Source of the DNA: Pseudomonadota bacterium
GTDB lineage: Bacteria; Pseudomonadota; Gammaproteobacteria; Burkholderiales; Burkholderiaceae_C
Direction of reading: 5' to 3'
Assembly: GCA_029780695.1 (NCBI GenBank)
Contig: JAKOYD010000147.1
Coordinates: 1-64,000, forward strand
DNA: 64,000 bases
The notes under the pieces are model-generated. The model saw only the letters and a list, made by a program, of their open reading frames with translations. It did not search any database and had not been told where the DNA came from. The translations under genes were made by a program, and so were the position numbers. This document shows, piece after piece, positions 44,030 to 53,574 of this stretch; position 1 is the first letter of the stretch, and the number at the start of each line of letters is the position of its first letter.

Positions 44030-44545
44030 TCACTTGATGCGCTTGAGCGCCGGTCGCTGGCGCTGCGGGGGCGGCGGCGGATCGGTGGGCTGGTCATCGT
44101 CTGAATCGGCGCTGGGCACCAGCTGCATGCCGCCGCGCGGGGCCGCTTCGACCACTGGCGGTGCGTCGGGGTGGGCCGGAGCATCGGCGTCGTCCGCGAC
44201 GCCATCGTCGGCCACCTGAGGCACGGGCACCGGAAAGGCCATGCCCTGCCCGTTTTCACGCGCATAGATGGCGATGACGCGGTCCATCGGCACCATGATG
44301 TCGCGCGGCACGCCGCCAAAGCGCGCCTTGAACTCGACGAACTCGTTGCCGAGCTTGAGGCCGCTGGTGGCGTCAAAGCTGATGTTGAGCACGATCTCGC
44401 CGTTTTGCACGTACTCGCGCGGCACCTGCACCGTGTCGTCGGCCAGCACGGCGATGTAGGGCGTCAGCGCGTTGTCGGTGCACCACTCGTACAGCGCCCG
44501 AATCAGGTACGGGCGGGTCGAACTGGATTCGAGCGCGTTCATCAT
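44030..44545 (-). CDS. sspB: ClpXP protease specificity-enhancing factor SspB
   Basis: A 171-residue adaptor that tethers ssrA-tagged proteins to ClpXP. The folded N-terminal part (about residues 1-112) has RPYLIRALYEWCTDN, YIAVLADDTVQVPREYV and FGGVPRDIMVPMDRVIAIYA. The acidic, Pro-rich tail is flexible and ends in a short basic ClpX-binding peptide. Encoded with sspA, 12 bases downstream of it. Confidence 0.93.
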   Translation of the reverse strand: MMNALESSSTRPYLIRALYEWCTDNALTPYIAVLADDTVQVPREYVQNGEIVLNISFDATSGLKLGNEFVEFKARFGGVPRDIMVPMDRVIAIYARENGQGMAFPVPVPQVADDGVADDADAPAHPDAPPVVEAAPRGGMQLVPSADSDDDQPTDPPPPPQRQRPALKRIK

Positions 44546-44557
44546 CGGCGGCGGCCT

Positions 44558-45169
44558 TTACTTGCGCATCACCTTTTCGGATGGCGTCAGGGCTTCGATG
44601 TAGGCAGGACGCGAGAAGATGCGTTCGGCGTACTTCAGCAGCGGCGCGGCGTTCTTCGACAGGTCGATGCCGTAGTAGTCGAGGCGCCACAGCAGCGGTG
44701 CCAGCGCGACGTCCAGCATCGAGAAGTTCTCGCCCAGGATGTACTTGTTCTTGAGGAACACGGGCGCCATCTGCGTCAGGCGGTCGCGGATGTTGGCGCG
44801 CGCTTTCTCCAGCGCTTTTTCGTTGCTCTTGCTGGCACGGTTTTCCAGCGTCGACACGTGGGTGAACAGTTCCTTCTCGAAGTTGAGCAGGAACAGTCGC
44901 ACCCGCGCGCGATCCACCGGGTCGCCCGGCATCAGCTGAGGGTGGGGGAAGCGCTCATCGATGTACTCGTTGATGATGTTCGACTCGTACAGGATCAGGT
45001 CGCGCTCGACCAGGATCGGCACCTGGCCGTACGGGTTCATCACCCCGATGTCCTCGGGCTTGTTGTAGAGGTCCACATCGCGGATCTCGAAATCCATGCC
45101 CTTCTCGAACAGCACGAAGCGGCAGCGATGGGAAAAGGGGCAGGTCGTACCGGAATACAGCACCATCAT
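44558..45169 (-). CDS. sspA: Stringent starvation protein A (GST fold)
   Basis: A 203-residue glutathione-transferase-fold protein that binds RNA polymerase in stationary phase. MMVLYSGTTCPFSHRCRFVLFEKGM, NPYGQVPILVERDLILYESNII and a helical C-terminal half with LDVALAPLLWRLDYYGI are typical. The order petA-petB-petC-sspA-sspB is conserved in Burkholderiales. Confidence 0.94.
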   Translation of the reverse strand: MMVLYSGTTCPFSHRCRFVLFEKGMDFEIRDVDLYNKPEDIGVMNPYGQVPILVERDLILYESNIINEYIDERFPHPQLMPGDPVDRARVRLFLLNFEKELFTHVSTLENRASKSNEKALEKARANIRDRLTQMAPVFLKNKYILGENFSMLDVALAPLLWRLDYYGIDLSKNAAPLLKYAERIFSRPAYIEALTPSEKVMRK

Positions 45170-45193
45170 GTCGGCAGGCTCCTTAAAACCGAA

Positions 45194-45230
45194 GGAGTGG
45201 GGAAGCGCCCGTCGGGCGCCTCGCCACTCC
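45194..45230 (-). terminator. Long hairpin between petC and sspA
   Basis: GGAGTGG ... CCACTCC encloses GCGCCCG and GGGCGC arms. On the minus strand it is followed by TTCGGTTTTAAGG. It could partly terminate the petABC transcript or protect its 3' end. Confidence 0.55.
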
Positions 45231-45268
45231 GCAACCCCGGCTGGCGCCGGGGCGTGATCGAGAAAAGA

Positions 45269-46033
45269 TTATTTGACGTCTTTCCAGTACGCGGCGTTCA
45301 GGCGCCACGCCACCAGGGTGAACAGCAGCAGGAACAGCAGCACCCACACGCCGATGGCGATGCGGTTGTTCTGCGCCGGCTCGCCCATCCACTGCAGGAA
45401 GTTCACCAAGTCACCGACGGCAGTGTCGTACTCCTGCGGCGTCATGGCGCCAGCGGTGACCTGCTCCCAGCGGCCGGTGAATGCGTGGACTTCGTGCCCG
45501 TGCTCCTCACGCGTTTCGTACACGGGCTTGCGCTCGCCCTGCAGTTGCCACAGCGGGTGCGGCATGCCGATGTTGGGGAACGCCAGATTGTTCCAGCCGG
45601 TGGGCTTGACCGGGTCGCGGTAGTAGCTGCGCAGCAACGTGTAGAGATAGTCGGCCCCCGAGCCGTTGGCGCCCGCGCGCGAGCGCGCGACCAGCGTCAG
45701 GTCAGGTGGGTTGGCGCCAAACCAGGCCTTGGCCTGCGCGGGGTCGATGGCCGACTTCATCATGTCGCCAACCTTGTCGGACGTGAACAGCAGGTTGTCC
45801 TTGATTTGCTGGTCATTCAGCCCCAGGTCGCGCAGGCGGTTGTAGCGCATGAAGGTGGCCGAGTGGCAGCTGAGACAGTAGTTGACGAAGATCTTTGCAC
45901 CGTTCTGCAACGAGGCCTGATCGGTCAACTTGCCCGGCGCCTTGTCCCATGCAATGCCGCCGCCGGCTGCGTGCGCAGCGGCGATGTTCATGGCCAGCGC
46001 CAGCCCGAGAAGCAGTTTCTTCCAGAGGTTCAT
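45269..46033 (-). CDS. petC: Cytochrome c1 (ubiquinol-cytochrome c reductase)
   Basis: A 254-residue haem protein of the bc1 complex. Residues 1-23 are a signal peptide; the haem-binding motif is C53-LS-C56-H57. The distal ligand methionine is likely in IGMPHPLW. A C-terminal helix (about residues 226-245) anchors it in the membrane. ATG 46033 starts the signal peptide; upstream frame overlaps petB and is not used. Passes electrons from the Rieske centre to soluble cytochrome c. Confidence 0.95.
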   Translation of the reverse strand: MNLWKKLLLGLALAMNIAAAHAAGGGIAWDKAPGKLTDQASLQNGAKIFVNYCLSCHSATFMRYNRLRDLGLNDQQIKDNLLFTSDKVGDMMKSAIDPAQAKAWFGANPPDLTLVARSRAGANGSGADYLYTLLRSYYRDPVKPTGWNNLAFPNIGMPHPLWQLQGERKPVYETREEHGHEVHAFTGRWEQVTAGAMTPQEYDTAVGDLVNFLQWMGEPAQNNRIAIGVWVLLFLLLFTLVAWRLNAAYWKDVK

Positions 46034-46053
46034 TTTGCTTTTCTCCCGGGTGC

Positions 46054-47529
46054 TCAGTGCGGCTTGAAGGTAACGCGGTCCGGCACCGGCTTGGGCTCGC
46101 CCTGCTGGCTCCACCAAGGCATCAGCAGGAAGAAGCCGAAGTAGAACAGCGTGCCGATCATGGCGACCAGTTCGTTGGTGAGCCAGGCCAGCGACGGCGT
46201 GGCGAAGATCGGGCCCGGCACCATGATGCCAAGCACCATCAGGATCAGGAACCACACCACGAACACGGCGTACAGCCACTTGTGCCAGTCAGGTCGGTAG
46301 CGGATGGAGCGCGCCGGGCTGCGGTCGAGCCAAGGCAGGAAGAACAGGATGATGACGGCGCCGCCCATGACGACCACGCCCCAGAATTTGGCGTCGAAGG
46401 TCTTGAGCAGCGCGATGGCCACCACGCCGGCCACGGCCAGCCCCACTTTCAGCGCCATCGAGCAGCGGCACTTCAGGAAGGCCAGCACCACGCCCAGCGC
46501 GATGATGGCGCACAGCACGTTGACCATCACACCGTTGGTGGCGCGCAGCATCGAGTAGAAGGGCGTGAAATACCACACCGGCGCGATGTGCAGCGGCGTC
46601 ACCAACGGGTCGGCCGGCACGAAGTTGTTGTACTCGAGGAAGTAGCCACCCATCTCCGGCGCGAAGAACACCACGGCGAAGAACACCATGAGGAACACGC
46701 CCACGCCCATGATGTCGTGCACCGAGTAGTAGGGATGGAACGGGATGCCGTCGGCCGGGGCGTCGGGCGACCAGCGGTTGCCCTTGGGGCCCTTCTTGAT
46801 TTCGATGCCGTCGGGGTTGTTCGAGCCCACGTCGTGCAGCGCCAGCAGGTGCGCCACGATCAGGCCGATCAGCACCAGCGGCACGGCGATGACGTGGAAG
46901 CTGAAGAAGCGGTTCAGCGTGGCGTCACCCACCACGTAGTCGCCGCGGATCAGCAGCGCCAGATCGGGGCCGATGAAGGGAATGGCGGAGAACAGGTTCA
47001 CGATCACCTGCGCGCCCCAGTAGGACATCTGACCCCAGGGCAGCAGATAGCCCATGAAGGCCTCGGCCATCAGCGCCAGGAAGATGGCGCAGCCGAAGAT
47101 CCAGACCAGTTCGCGCGGCTTGCGGTAACTGCCGTACAGCAGGCCGCGGAACATGTGCAGATAGACGACGATGAAAAACGCCGATGCGCCCGTGGAGTGC
47201 ATGTAGCGAATGAACCAGCCACCCGGCACGTCGCGCATGATGTATTCGACCGAGGCAAAGGCAATGGGCGGCGCGCCCAAAATGCCGCCCACGGGGCCGG
47301 CGTCCGGCTTGTAGTGCATCACCAGGAAGATGCCGGTGACGATCTGGATCACCAGCACCAGCATGGCCAGCGAGCCGAAGAAATACCAGAAGTTGAAGTT
47401 CTTCGGCGCGTAGTACTCCGACATGTGCTTGCGGTATTCCGCAAACGCGGTCGGAAAGCGATTCTCGAACCAGTTGGTTACCTTGGCGCCCAAGGGCGCG
47501 TTGGGGGAGATTTCCTTGAACTCTGCCAT
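46054..47529 (-). CDS. petB: Cytochrome b (ubiquinol-cytochrome c reductase)
   Basis: A 491-residue polytopic protein with the eight core helices of cytochrome b plus extra C-terminal segments. Haem-ligating histidines are in RYMHSTGASAFFIVVYLHM and FHVIAVPLVLIGLIVAHLLA. The Qo-site motif appears as PAD-type sequence in VPADPLVTPLHIAP (PEWY is replaced by PVWY, which is common in relatives). Length is somewhat longer than mitochondrial forms. Middle gene of petABC. Confidence 0.95.
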   Translation of the reverse strand: MAEFKEISPNAPLGAKVTNWFENRFPTAFAEYRKHMSEYYAPKNFNFWYFFGSLAMLVLVIQIVTGIFLVMHYKPDAGPVGGILGAPPIAFASVEYIMRDVPGGWFIRYMHSTGASAFFIVVYLHMFRGLLYGSYRKPRELVWIFGCAIFLALMAEAFMGYLLPWGQMSYWGAQVIVNLFSAIPFIGPDLALLIRGDYVVGDATLNRFFSFHVIAVPLVLIGLIVAHLLALHDVGSNNPDGIEIKKGPKGNRWSPDAPADGIPFHPYYSVHDIMGVGVFLMVFFAVVFFAPEMGGYFLEYNNFVPADPLVTPLHIAPVWYFTPFYSMLRATNGVMVNVLCAIIALGVVLAFLKCRCSMALKVGLAVAGVVAIALLKTFDAKFWGVVVMGGAVIILFFLPWLDRSPARSIRYRPDWHKWLYAVFVVWFLILMVLGIMVPGPIFATPSLAWLTNELVAMIGTLFYFGFFLLMPWWSQQGEPKPVPDRVTFKPH

Positions 47530-47539
47530 GGCCGCCTCT

Positions 47540-48160
47540 TTATGCCTTCTTGTCTTCGCCGATCAGCAGCTTGCTGTCGGACAGGTACATGTGGGGCGGC
47601 ACCTCCAGGTTGTCGGGCGCCGGCTTGTTCTTGAACACGCGTCCCGCCAGGTCGAAGGTGGAGCCGTGGCAGGCGCACAGAAAGCCGCCTTGCCAGTTGT
47701 CGGGCAGCGACGGCTGCGCGCCGGTTGCAAACTTGTCGCCGGGCGAGCAGCCCAGGTGCGTGCAGATGCCAATGACCACCAGCAGCTCGGGCTTGATGGA
47801 GCGGGTCTCGTTCTTGGCGTATTCGGGCGTCGGGAACGCGGTGCGCTCGGAATTCGGGTCCGCCACCTCGGCGTCGGTTTTCTTCAGCGAGGCCAGCTGC
47901 TCGGGCGTGCGGCGCATGATCCATACCGGCTTGCCGCGCCATTCGACGGTGACTTTCTCGCCCGGCTTGACCGAGGAGATGTCCACCTCGACGGCGGCGC
48001 CGGCGGCCTTGGCCTTTTCGGACGGCGCGAAGCTGCTGACGAAGGGCGTGGCCAGTGCCACGGCGCCGGCGGCACCGACGCAACTCGAGGCGATCAGCCA
48101 GGTGCGCTTGGTGCCGTCTAGGGGCGCGGGGGTGAAGTTGCTGGACGGTGCGTCGCTCAT
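47540..48160 (-). CDS. petA: Rieske iron-sulfur protein (ubiquinol-cytochrome c reductase)
   Basis: A 206-residue [2Fe-2S] protein. Cluster boxes are CTHLGC (133-138) and CACHGS (162-167). The N-terminal anchor (about residues 20-45) follows TKRTWLIAS, a Tat-like signal with Lys-Arg in place of Arg-Arg. ATG 48160 has a GAGGACA ribosome site. Export and anchoring would use the TatABC system encoded at 53575-55253. First gene of petABC, 10 bases before petB. Confidence 0.95.
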   Translation of the reverse strand: MSDAPSSNFTPAPLDGTKRTWLIASSCVGAAGAVALATPFVSSFAPSEKAKAAGAAVEVDISSVKPGEKVTVEWRGKPVWIMRRTPEQLASLKKTDAEVADPNSERTAFPTPEYAKNETRSIKPELLVVIGICTHLGCSPGDKFATGAQPSLPDNWQGGFLCACHGSTFDLAGRVFKNKPAPDNLEVPPHMYLSDSKLLIGEDKKA

Positions 48161-48251
48161 GGCTGTCCTCTGCGGATGATTTTTCGTGCTCGAATCAATC
48201 AAGGATTGTAGCGGAGCGCAACAAGCGTTCTTGGCGCGCGGCGGGGTGGGA

Positions 48252-48279
48252 TTGACAGCGCGCGAGCAGCGAGAATACT
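48252..48279 (+). promoter_or_regulatory. Probable mscL promoter
   Basis: TTGACA (48252-48257) and AATACT (48274-48279) are 16 bases apart, 36 bases before the mscL ATG. Confidence 0.5.
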
Positions 48280-48314
48280 GGCGGTCTGTTCACCACCCTT
48301 TGGAGGAAAAATAC

Positions 48315-48724
<410 letters not shown>

Positions 48725-48728
<4 letters not shown>

Positions 48729-48748
48729 TAGCTATCTAAACAGTAGCC
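48725..48748 (+). repeat. R1 half element after mscL
   Basis: TGATAGCTATCTAAACAGTAGCC is only the A/T hairpin part. It contains the mscL stop codon. Confidence 0.5.
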
Positions 48749-48752
48749 ACAA

Positions 48753-48785
48753 ACGCCCGCCAGCCCAGCGCTGCGGGCGTTTTTT
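48753..48785 (+). terminator. Rho-independent terminator of mscL
   Basis: ACGCCCGC and GCGGGCGT pair around 12 bases, followed by TTTTTT. It lies between convergent mscL and pdxA. Confidence 0.8.
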
Positions 48786-49830
48786 ATTGCGACAGCTGGC
48801 GCGCCATGCGGGTGGCGGCGATCAGGCTCGACGCATCGGCCACGCCGCGCCCGGCGATGTCGAAGGCGGTACCGTGGTCGGGGCTGGTGCGCACCAGCGG
48901 CAGGCCCAGCGTCACGTTCACGCCCTGCTCCACGCCCAGGTATTTCACGGGAATCAGCCCCTGGTCGTGGTACATCGCCACCACCACGTCGAATTCGGCA
49001 AAACCGCGCGCCCGCATGAACACCGTGTCGGGCGCAAACGGGCCGCGTGCGTCGATGCCTTCGGCGCGCGCCTGCGCGATGGCGGGGGCAATGACGTCGG
49101 CCTCTTCGGTGCCAAACAAACCGCCCTCGCCCGCATGAGGGTTCAGCCCGGCGACCGCGATGCGCGGCGTTTTTTGTAGCGCCGCACCAACAGATTGATG
49201 CGTAATGCGCAGGGTCTGAAGAATATTTTCAGCCGTCACCTGCTCGATGGCGCGGCGCAACGAGAGGTGAATGCTGACCAGCACGGTGCGCAGTTCGTCG
49301 TTGGCCAGCATCATGCGCACCGGCACTTGGCTGACCGGGCGGCCCCCGTGTTCGGCCGCCACGGCCTGCAGCAGTTCGGTGTGGCCGGGGTAGCGCGCAT
49401 ACGGATCGCCAGCGGCGGCCAGCGCCTCCTTGTGCAGGGGCGCGGTCACCAGGGCCGCGATGTCGCCGCGCAGCGCGGCCCGGGCGGCCCAGAACACGGC
49501 ATCGCCCGCCAGCCGGCCGCCGTCGGCACTGACCTGCCCCAGCGGCACCGGCTGCGGCGGCGGCTCGACCACCTGCAGCACCGGCACGCAGCGCGGCGGC
49601 GCGCACAAGGCGTCGGCGGGCTGTTCGATGGCGGCCACCGGCAGCGCCACGCCCTCGCCCGTCACCCCAGCGGCGGCGCGCCGCAGGGTGGCCACGTCAC
49701 CGGCGACGAAGCAGCCGCGCATGACGTCGGGCGCGTCGCGGAAGGCCTTGGCGATGATCTCGGGGCCGATGCCGGCCGGGTCGCCCATGGTCACGGCCAG
49801 CGGCCGCAGGCCGGGCGGGGTTTCAAGCAA
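48784..49830 (-). CDS. pdxA: 4-hydroxythreonine-4-phosphate dehydrogenase
   Basis: A 348-residue enzyme of the DXP-dependent vitamin B6 pathway. MGDPAGIGPEII near residue 15 is diagnostic. Metal-binding histidines are in RYPGHTELL, GLNPHAGEGG and MYHDQGLIPVK, followed by LGLPLVRTSPDHGTAFDIAG. The start is taken as TTG 49830, seven bases after GGAGG; no ATG lies between it and the conserved VTMGDP. The GGAGG itself is the tail of an R1 repeat (49836-49886). Confidence 0.92.
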   Translation of the reverse strand: MLETPPGLRPLAVTMGDPAGIGPEIIAKAFRDAPDVMRGCFVAGDVATLRRAAAGVTGEGVALPVAAIEQPADALCAPPRCVPVLQVVEPPPQPVPLGQVSADGGRLAGDAVFWAARAALRGDIAALVTAPLHKEALAAAGDPYARYPGHTELLQAVAAEHGGRPVSQVPVRMMLANDELRTVLVSIHLSLRRAIEQVTAENILQTLRITHQSVGAALQKTPRIAVAGLNPHAGEGGLFGTEEADVIAPAIAQARAEGIDARGPFAPDTVFMRARGFAEFDVVVAMYHDQGLIPVKYLGVEQGVNVTLGLPLVRTSPDHGTAFDIAGRGVADASSLIAATRMARQLSQ

Positions 49831-49835
49831 TTTCA

Positions 49836-49886
49836 GCCTCCAGCGCTTGTCCAGACAGCGCAATCAGCTACCTTTTCAGTAGCATT
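49836..49886 (-). repeat. R1 dispersed repeat carrying the pdxA ribosome site
   Basis: On the minus strand: GCTACTGAAAAGGTAGCTG, GCGCTG-TCTGGA-CAAGCGC, then TGGAGGC. The GGAGG lies just before the TTG start of pdxA. Confidence 0.7.
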
Positions 49887-49888
49887 CG

Positions 49889-50662
49889 TCACGCCGGGTT
49901 GTCGATCTCGATGAATTCGTGGGCGATGCCCAACTGCGCCGCCACGTGCGCCGCCAACGCAGGCGCGCCGTAGCGTTCGGTGGCGTGGTGGCCGCAGGCG
50001 TAGAACACCACGCCGCATTCGCGCGCCAGGTGGGCCTGCGGCTCGGAAATCTCGCCCGTGATGAAGGCCTGCGCCCCCGCGGCGATGGCCGATTCAAAAT
50101 AACCCTGCGCGCCGCCACTGCACCACGCTATTTTGTTGATAGCTTCATGCGCTTGCCCCACCTGCGTGACGGGGCGATGCAGCACGTGCTCCAGCTGCCA
50201 CGCCAGCACGTCGGCGTCTGCAAAGGCTTCGCCGTCGGCGCGGTGGCCGATAAAGCCCAGGTCCTGCTCGCCGAAGCGCCCCGTGGCCTGCAGCCCCAGT
50301 CGCTGGCCCAGTTGCGCGTTGTTGCCCAGCGTGGGGTGCGCGTCCAGCGGCAGGTGGTAGGCCAGCAGGTTGATGTCGTGCGCCAGCAGGCGCTTCAGGC
50401 GCTCCTTCATCCACCCCGTGACGGTCCCGTCCTGCCCGCGCCAGAACAGCCCGTGGTGCACCAAGATGGCGTCGGCCCCGGCGGCGATGGCGGCGTCGAT
50501 CAGCGCGCGGCTGGCCGTCACGCCGCTGACCAGCTTGGCGATGCGCGGCTTGCCCTCGACCTGCAGGCCATTGGGGCCGTAGTCCTTGAAGCGCTCGGGC
50601 TGCAGCTCGGCGTGGCAGGCGGCCAGCAGCGCGGCGCGGTCGATGGCGGTGGCAGAAGACAT
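49889..50662 (-). CDS. Nif3-like dinuclear metal-centre hexameric protein
   Basis: A 257-residue member of the Nif3/YbgI family. Metal-binding motifs: VHHGLFWRG, HLPLDAHPTLGN and the C-terminal GHHATERYG. Family proteins assemble as rings with two metals per subunit; proposed roles include GTP cyclohydrolase-like activity, but no general function is established. ATG 50662 is chosen over a TTG 18 bases upstream. An R1 copy (50125-50165) encodes residues around GQAHEAINKIA without breaking the frame. Confidence 0.88.
   Translation of the reverse strand: MSSATAIDRAALLAACHAELQPERFKDYGPNGLQVEGKPRIAKLVSGVTASRALIDAAIAAGADAILVHHGLFWRGQDGTVTGWMKERLKRLLAHDINLLAYHLPLDAHPTLGNNAQLGQRLGLQATGRFGEQDLGFIGHRADGEAFADADVLAWQLEHVLHRPVTQVGQAHEAINKIAWCSGGAQGYFESAIAAGAQAFITGEISEPQAHLARECGVVFYACGHHATERYGAPALAAHVAAQLGIAHEFIEIDNPA
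50125..50165 (+). repeat. R1 repeat copy inside the nif3-like coding sequence
   Basis: GCTATTTTGTTGATAGC, then TTCATGCGCTTGCC with a poor second arm. It is read in frame on the minus strand. Confidence 0.6.
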
Positions 50663-50828
50663 GGCCGCATTTTCGGCCAATCGTGCGGCCGCCGCGCACG
50701 GGGCGGATCTGCGTCCCCAGTCGCTTTACCCGCGATTTACGGGGTCTTCAGTTGGCTTTCAGATAACGCATGGACACTTATGGTCACACAGCTCACGCAT
50801 GACGCGTGAGGCAGAGCGGAGAGTGAAG

Positions 50829-52163
50829 ATGAAAAAAATCCATTGGAGTTTCTGGGGCTTGCTGCTGGCGCTGACCGGCCTGTGGCTGCTGGCCGATACC
50901 TGGTGGCCCGCGCAGGGCGGCTTTTTTGCCTTTCGCACCGTGTGGGTGCAATACAGCGGCGTGCTGGCCATGGCCATGATGTCGGTGGCGATGGTGCTGG
51001 CCACGCGGCCCCGCTGGCTCGAGCCGCACCTGGACGGTCTGGACAAGATGTACCGTCTGCACAAGTGGCTGGGCATTGGCGCGCTGGTGGTGGGCATCGT
51101 GCACTGGCTGTGGGCCAAGGGTGCCAAGTGGGCGGTTGGCTGGGGTTGGCTGCAAAAGCCGGCGCGCGGCGGCACGCCGCCCGAATTCACCGGCCTGGAA
51201 GCCGTGCTGCGCGGCTGGCGCGGGCTGGCCGAAGGGCTGGGTGAATGGGCCTTTTACGCCGCCGTGGTGCTGATCGCGCTGGCGCTGATCAAGCGCTTTC
51301 CGTACCGCCTGTTCGCCAAGACGCACCAGCTGCTGGCCGTGGCTTATCTGGTGCTGGCCTTCCACACCGTGGTGCTGGTCAAGTTCGATTACTGGACGCA
51401 GCCCGTCGGCTGGGTGATGGCGCTGCTGACGGCGGCGGGCACGGTGTCGGCGCTGTGGGTGCTGGCCGGCCGCGTGGGCGCGGCGCGCAAGGTCGGCGGC
51501 CAGATCGAGGCGCTGCAACCCTACCCCGCGCTGGGCGTGCTGGAAACCACGCTGCGCCTGGATGAAGGCTGGCGCGGCCACCGCGCGGGTCAGTTCGCCT
51601 TCGTCACCTCCAGCCGCGCCGAGGGCGCGCACCCCTACACCATCGCCTCGGCGTGGGACGCGCAGACGCGGCGCATCACCTTCATCACCAAGGCACTGGG
51701 CGACCACACCTCCGCGCTGCCGCAAAAGCTGCGCACGGGCCAGGCCGTGACGGTGGAAGGCCCCTACGGCTGCTTTACCTTCGACAGCCCCGAAGCGCGG
51801 CAGATCTGGATTGGCGCCGGCATTGGCATCACACCCTTCATCGCCCGCATGAAGCAGCTGGCGCGCGAAGGCGCCCTGCCGCGCGAGATTGACCTGTTCC
51901 ACCCCACCGCCGTGGCCGACCCGATCGCGCTGGACAAGCTGCGCGCCGACGCGGCCGCCGCCGGCGTGCGCCTGCACGTGCTGGTGGACGGGCGCGACGA
52001 CCGCCTGTCGGGCGAGCGCCTGCGCGCGGCCGTGCCAGGCTGGCGCGACGCCAGCGTGTGGTTCTGCGGCCCAGCCCGCTTTGGCCAGGCGCTGCGCGCC
52101 GATTTGCTGGCGCAGGGCGTGCCAGCCACCGCGTTTCATCAGGAGTTGTTCGAAATGCGCTGA
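50829..52163 (+). CDS. Ferric reductase-like transmembrane protein with ferredoxin-reductase domain
   Basis: A 444-residue membrane flavoprotein of the ferric reductase/NADPH oxidase superfamily. The N-terminal half has six hydrophobic segments (about residues 1-215) with histidines in KMYRLHKWLGI, VGIVHWLW, FAKTHQLLAV and AFHTVVLVKF that can hold two haems. The C-terminal half binds FAD (HPYTIAS near residue 279) and NAD(P)H (IGAGIGITPFIARMK, the WFCGPARFG segment). It probably passes electrons from NAD(P)H across the membrane to a metal or quinone; the substrate is unknown. ATG 50829 has a GAGAGTGAAG ribosome site. Confidence 0.88.
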   Translation: MKKIHWSFWGLLLALTGLWLLADTWWPAQGGFFAFRTVWVQYSGVLAMAMMSVAMVLATRPRWLEPHLDGLDKMYRLHKWLGIGALVVGIVHWLWAKGAKWAVGWGWLQKPARGGTPPEFTGLEAVLRGWRGLAEGLGEWAFYAAVVLIALALIKRFPYRLFAKTHQLLAVAYLVLAFHTVVLVKFDYWTQPVGWVMALLTAAGTVSALWVLAGRVGAARKVGGQIEALQPYPALGVLETTLRLDEGWRGHRAGQFAFVTSSRAEGAHPYTIASAWDAQTRRITFITKALGDHTSALPQKLRTGQAVTVEGPYGCFTFDSPEARQIWIGAGIGITPFIARMKQLAREGALPREIDLFHPTAVADPIALDKLRADAAAAGVRLHVLVDGRDDRLSGERLRAAVPGWRDASVWFCGPARFGQALRADLLAQGVPATAFHQELFEMR

Positions 52164-52308
52164 GGCAGGCCAACGCTGGCTGGCTGGCGGCCGGGCGGAT
52201 AGCTTGCGCGCGCCCGCGCCTTGTCTTTGCGCCCCTCGCCCTAAAATTTGCACCCTGTCCGCCGTGCGCCAGCGCCGGGTCTCCGTTCCAACGAAAGCCT
52301 CCCCCCCG

Positions 52309-53469
<1,161 letters not shown>

Positions 53470-53520
53470 AAACTATCAAATTCATAGCTAAAAGCGCTTT
53501 CACATCAAGCGCTGCGGGCC
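53470..53520 (+). repeat. R1 dispersed repeat (good full copy)
   Basis: ACTATCAAATTCATAGCT, AAAGCGCTT-TCACAT-CAAGCGCT, then GCGGGCC. It starts one base after the protease stop and lies between two convergent genes. Confidence 0.75.
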
Positions 53521-53574
53521 AATTCAACTGATTGTTGCGCGCGCAGGCGTGGCCGCGCGGCGTGCACCGGCCAC

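Noticed and set aside
46054-47529. PVWY instead of PEWY in cytochrome b as a loss of function
   Set aside because: This variant is, to my knowledge, frequent in betaproteobacterial cytochrome b, and all haem ligands are present.
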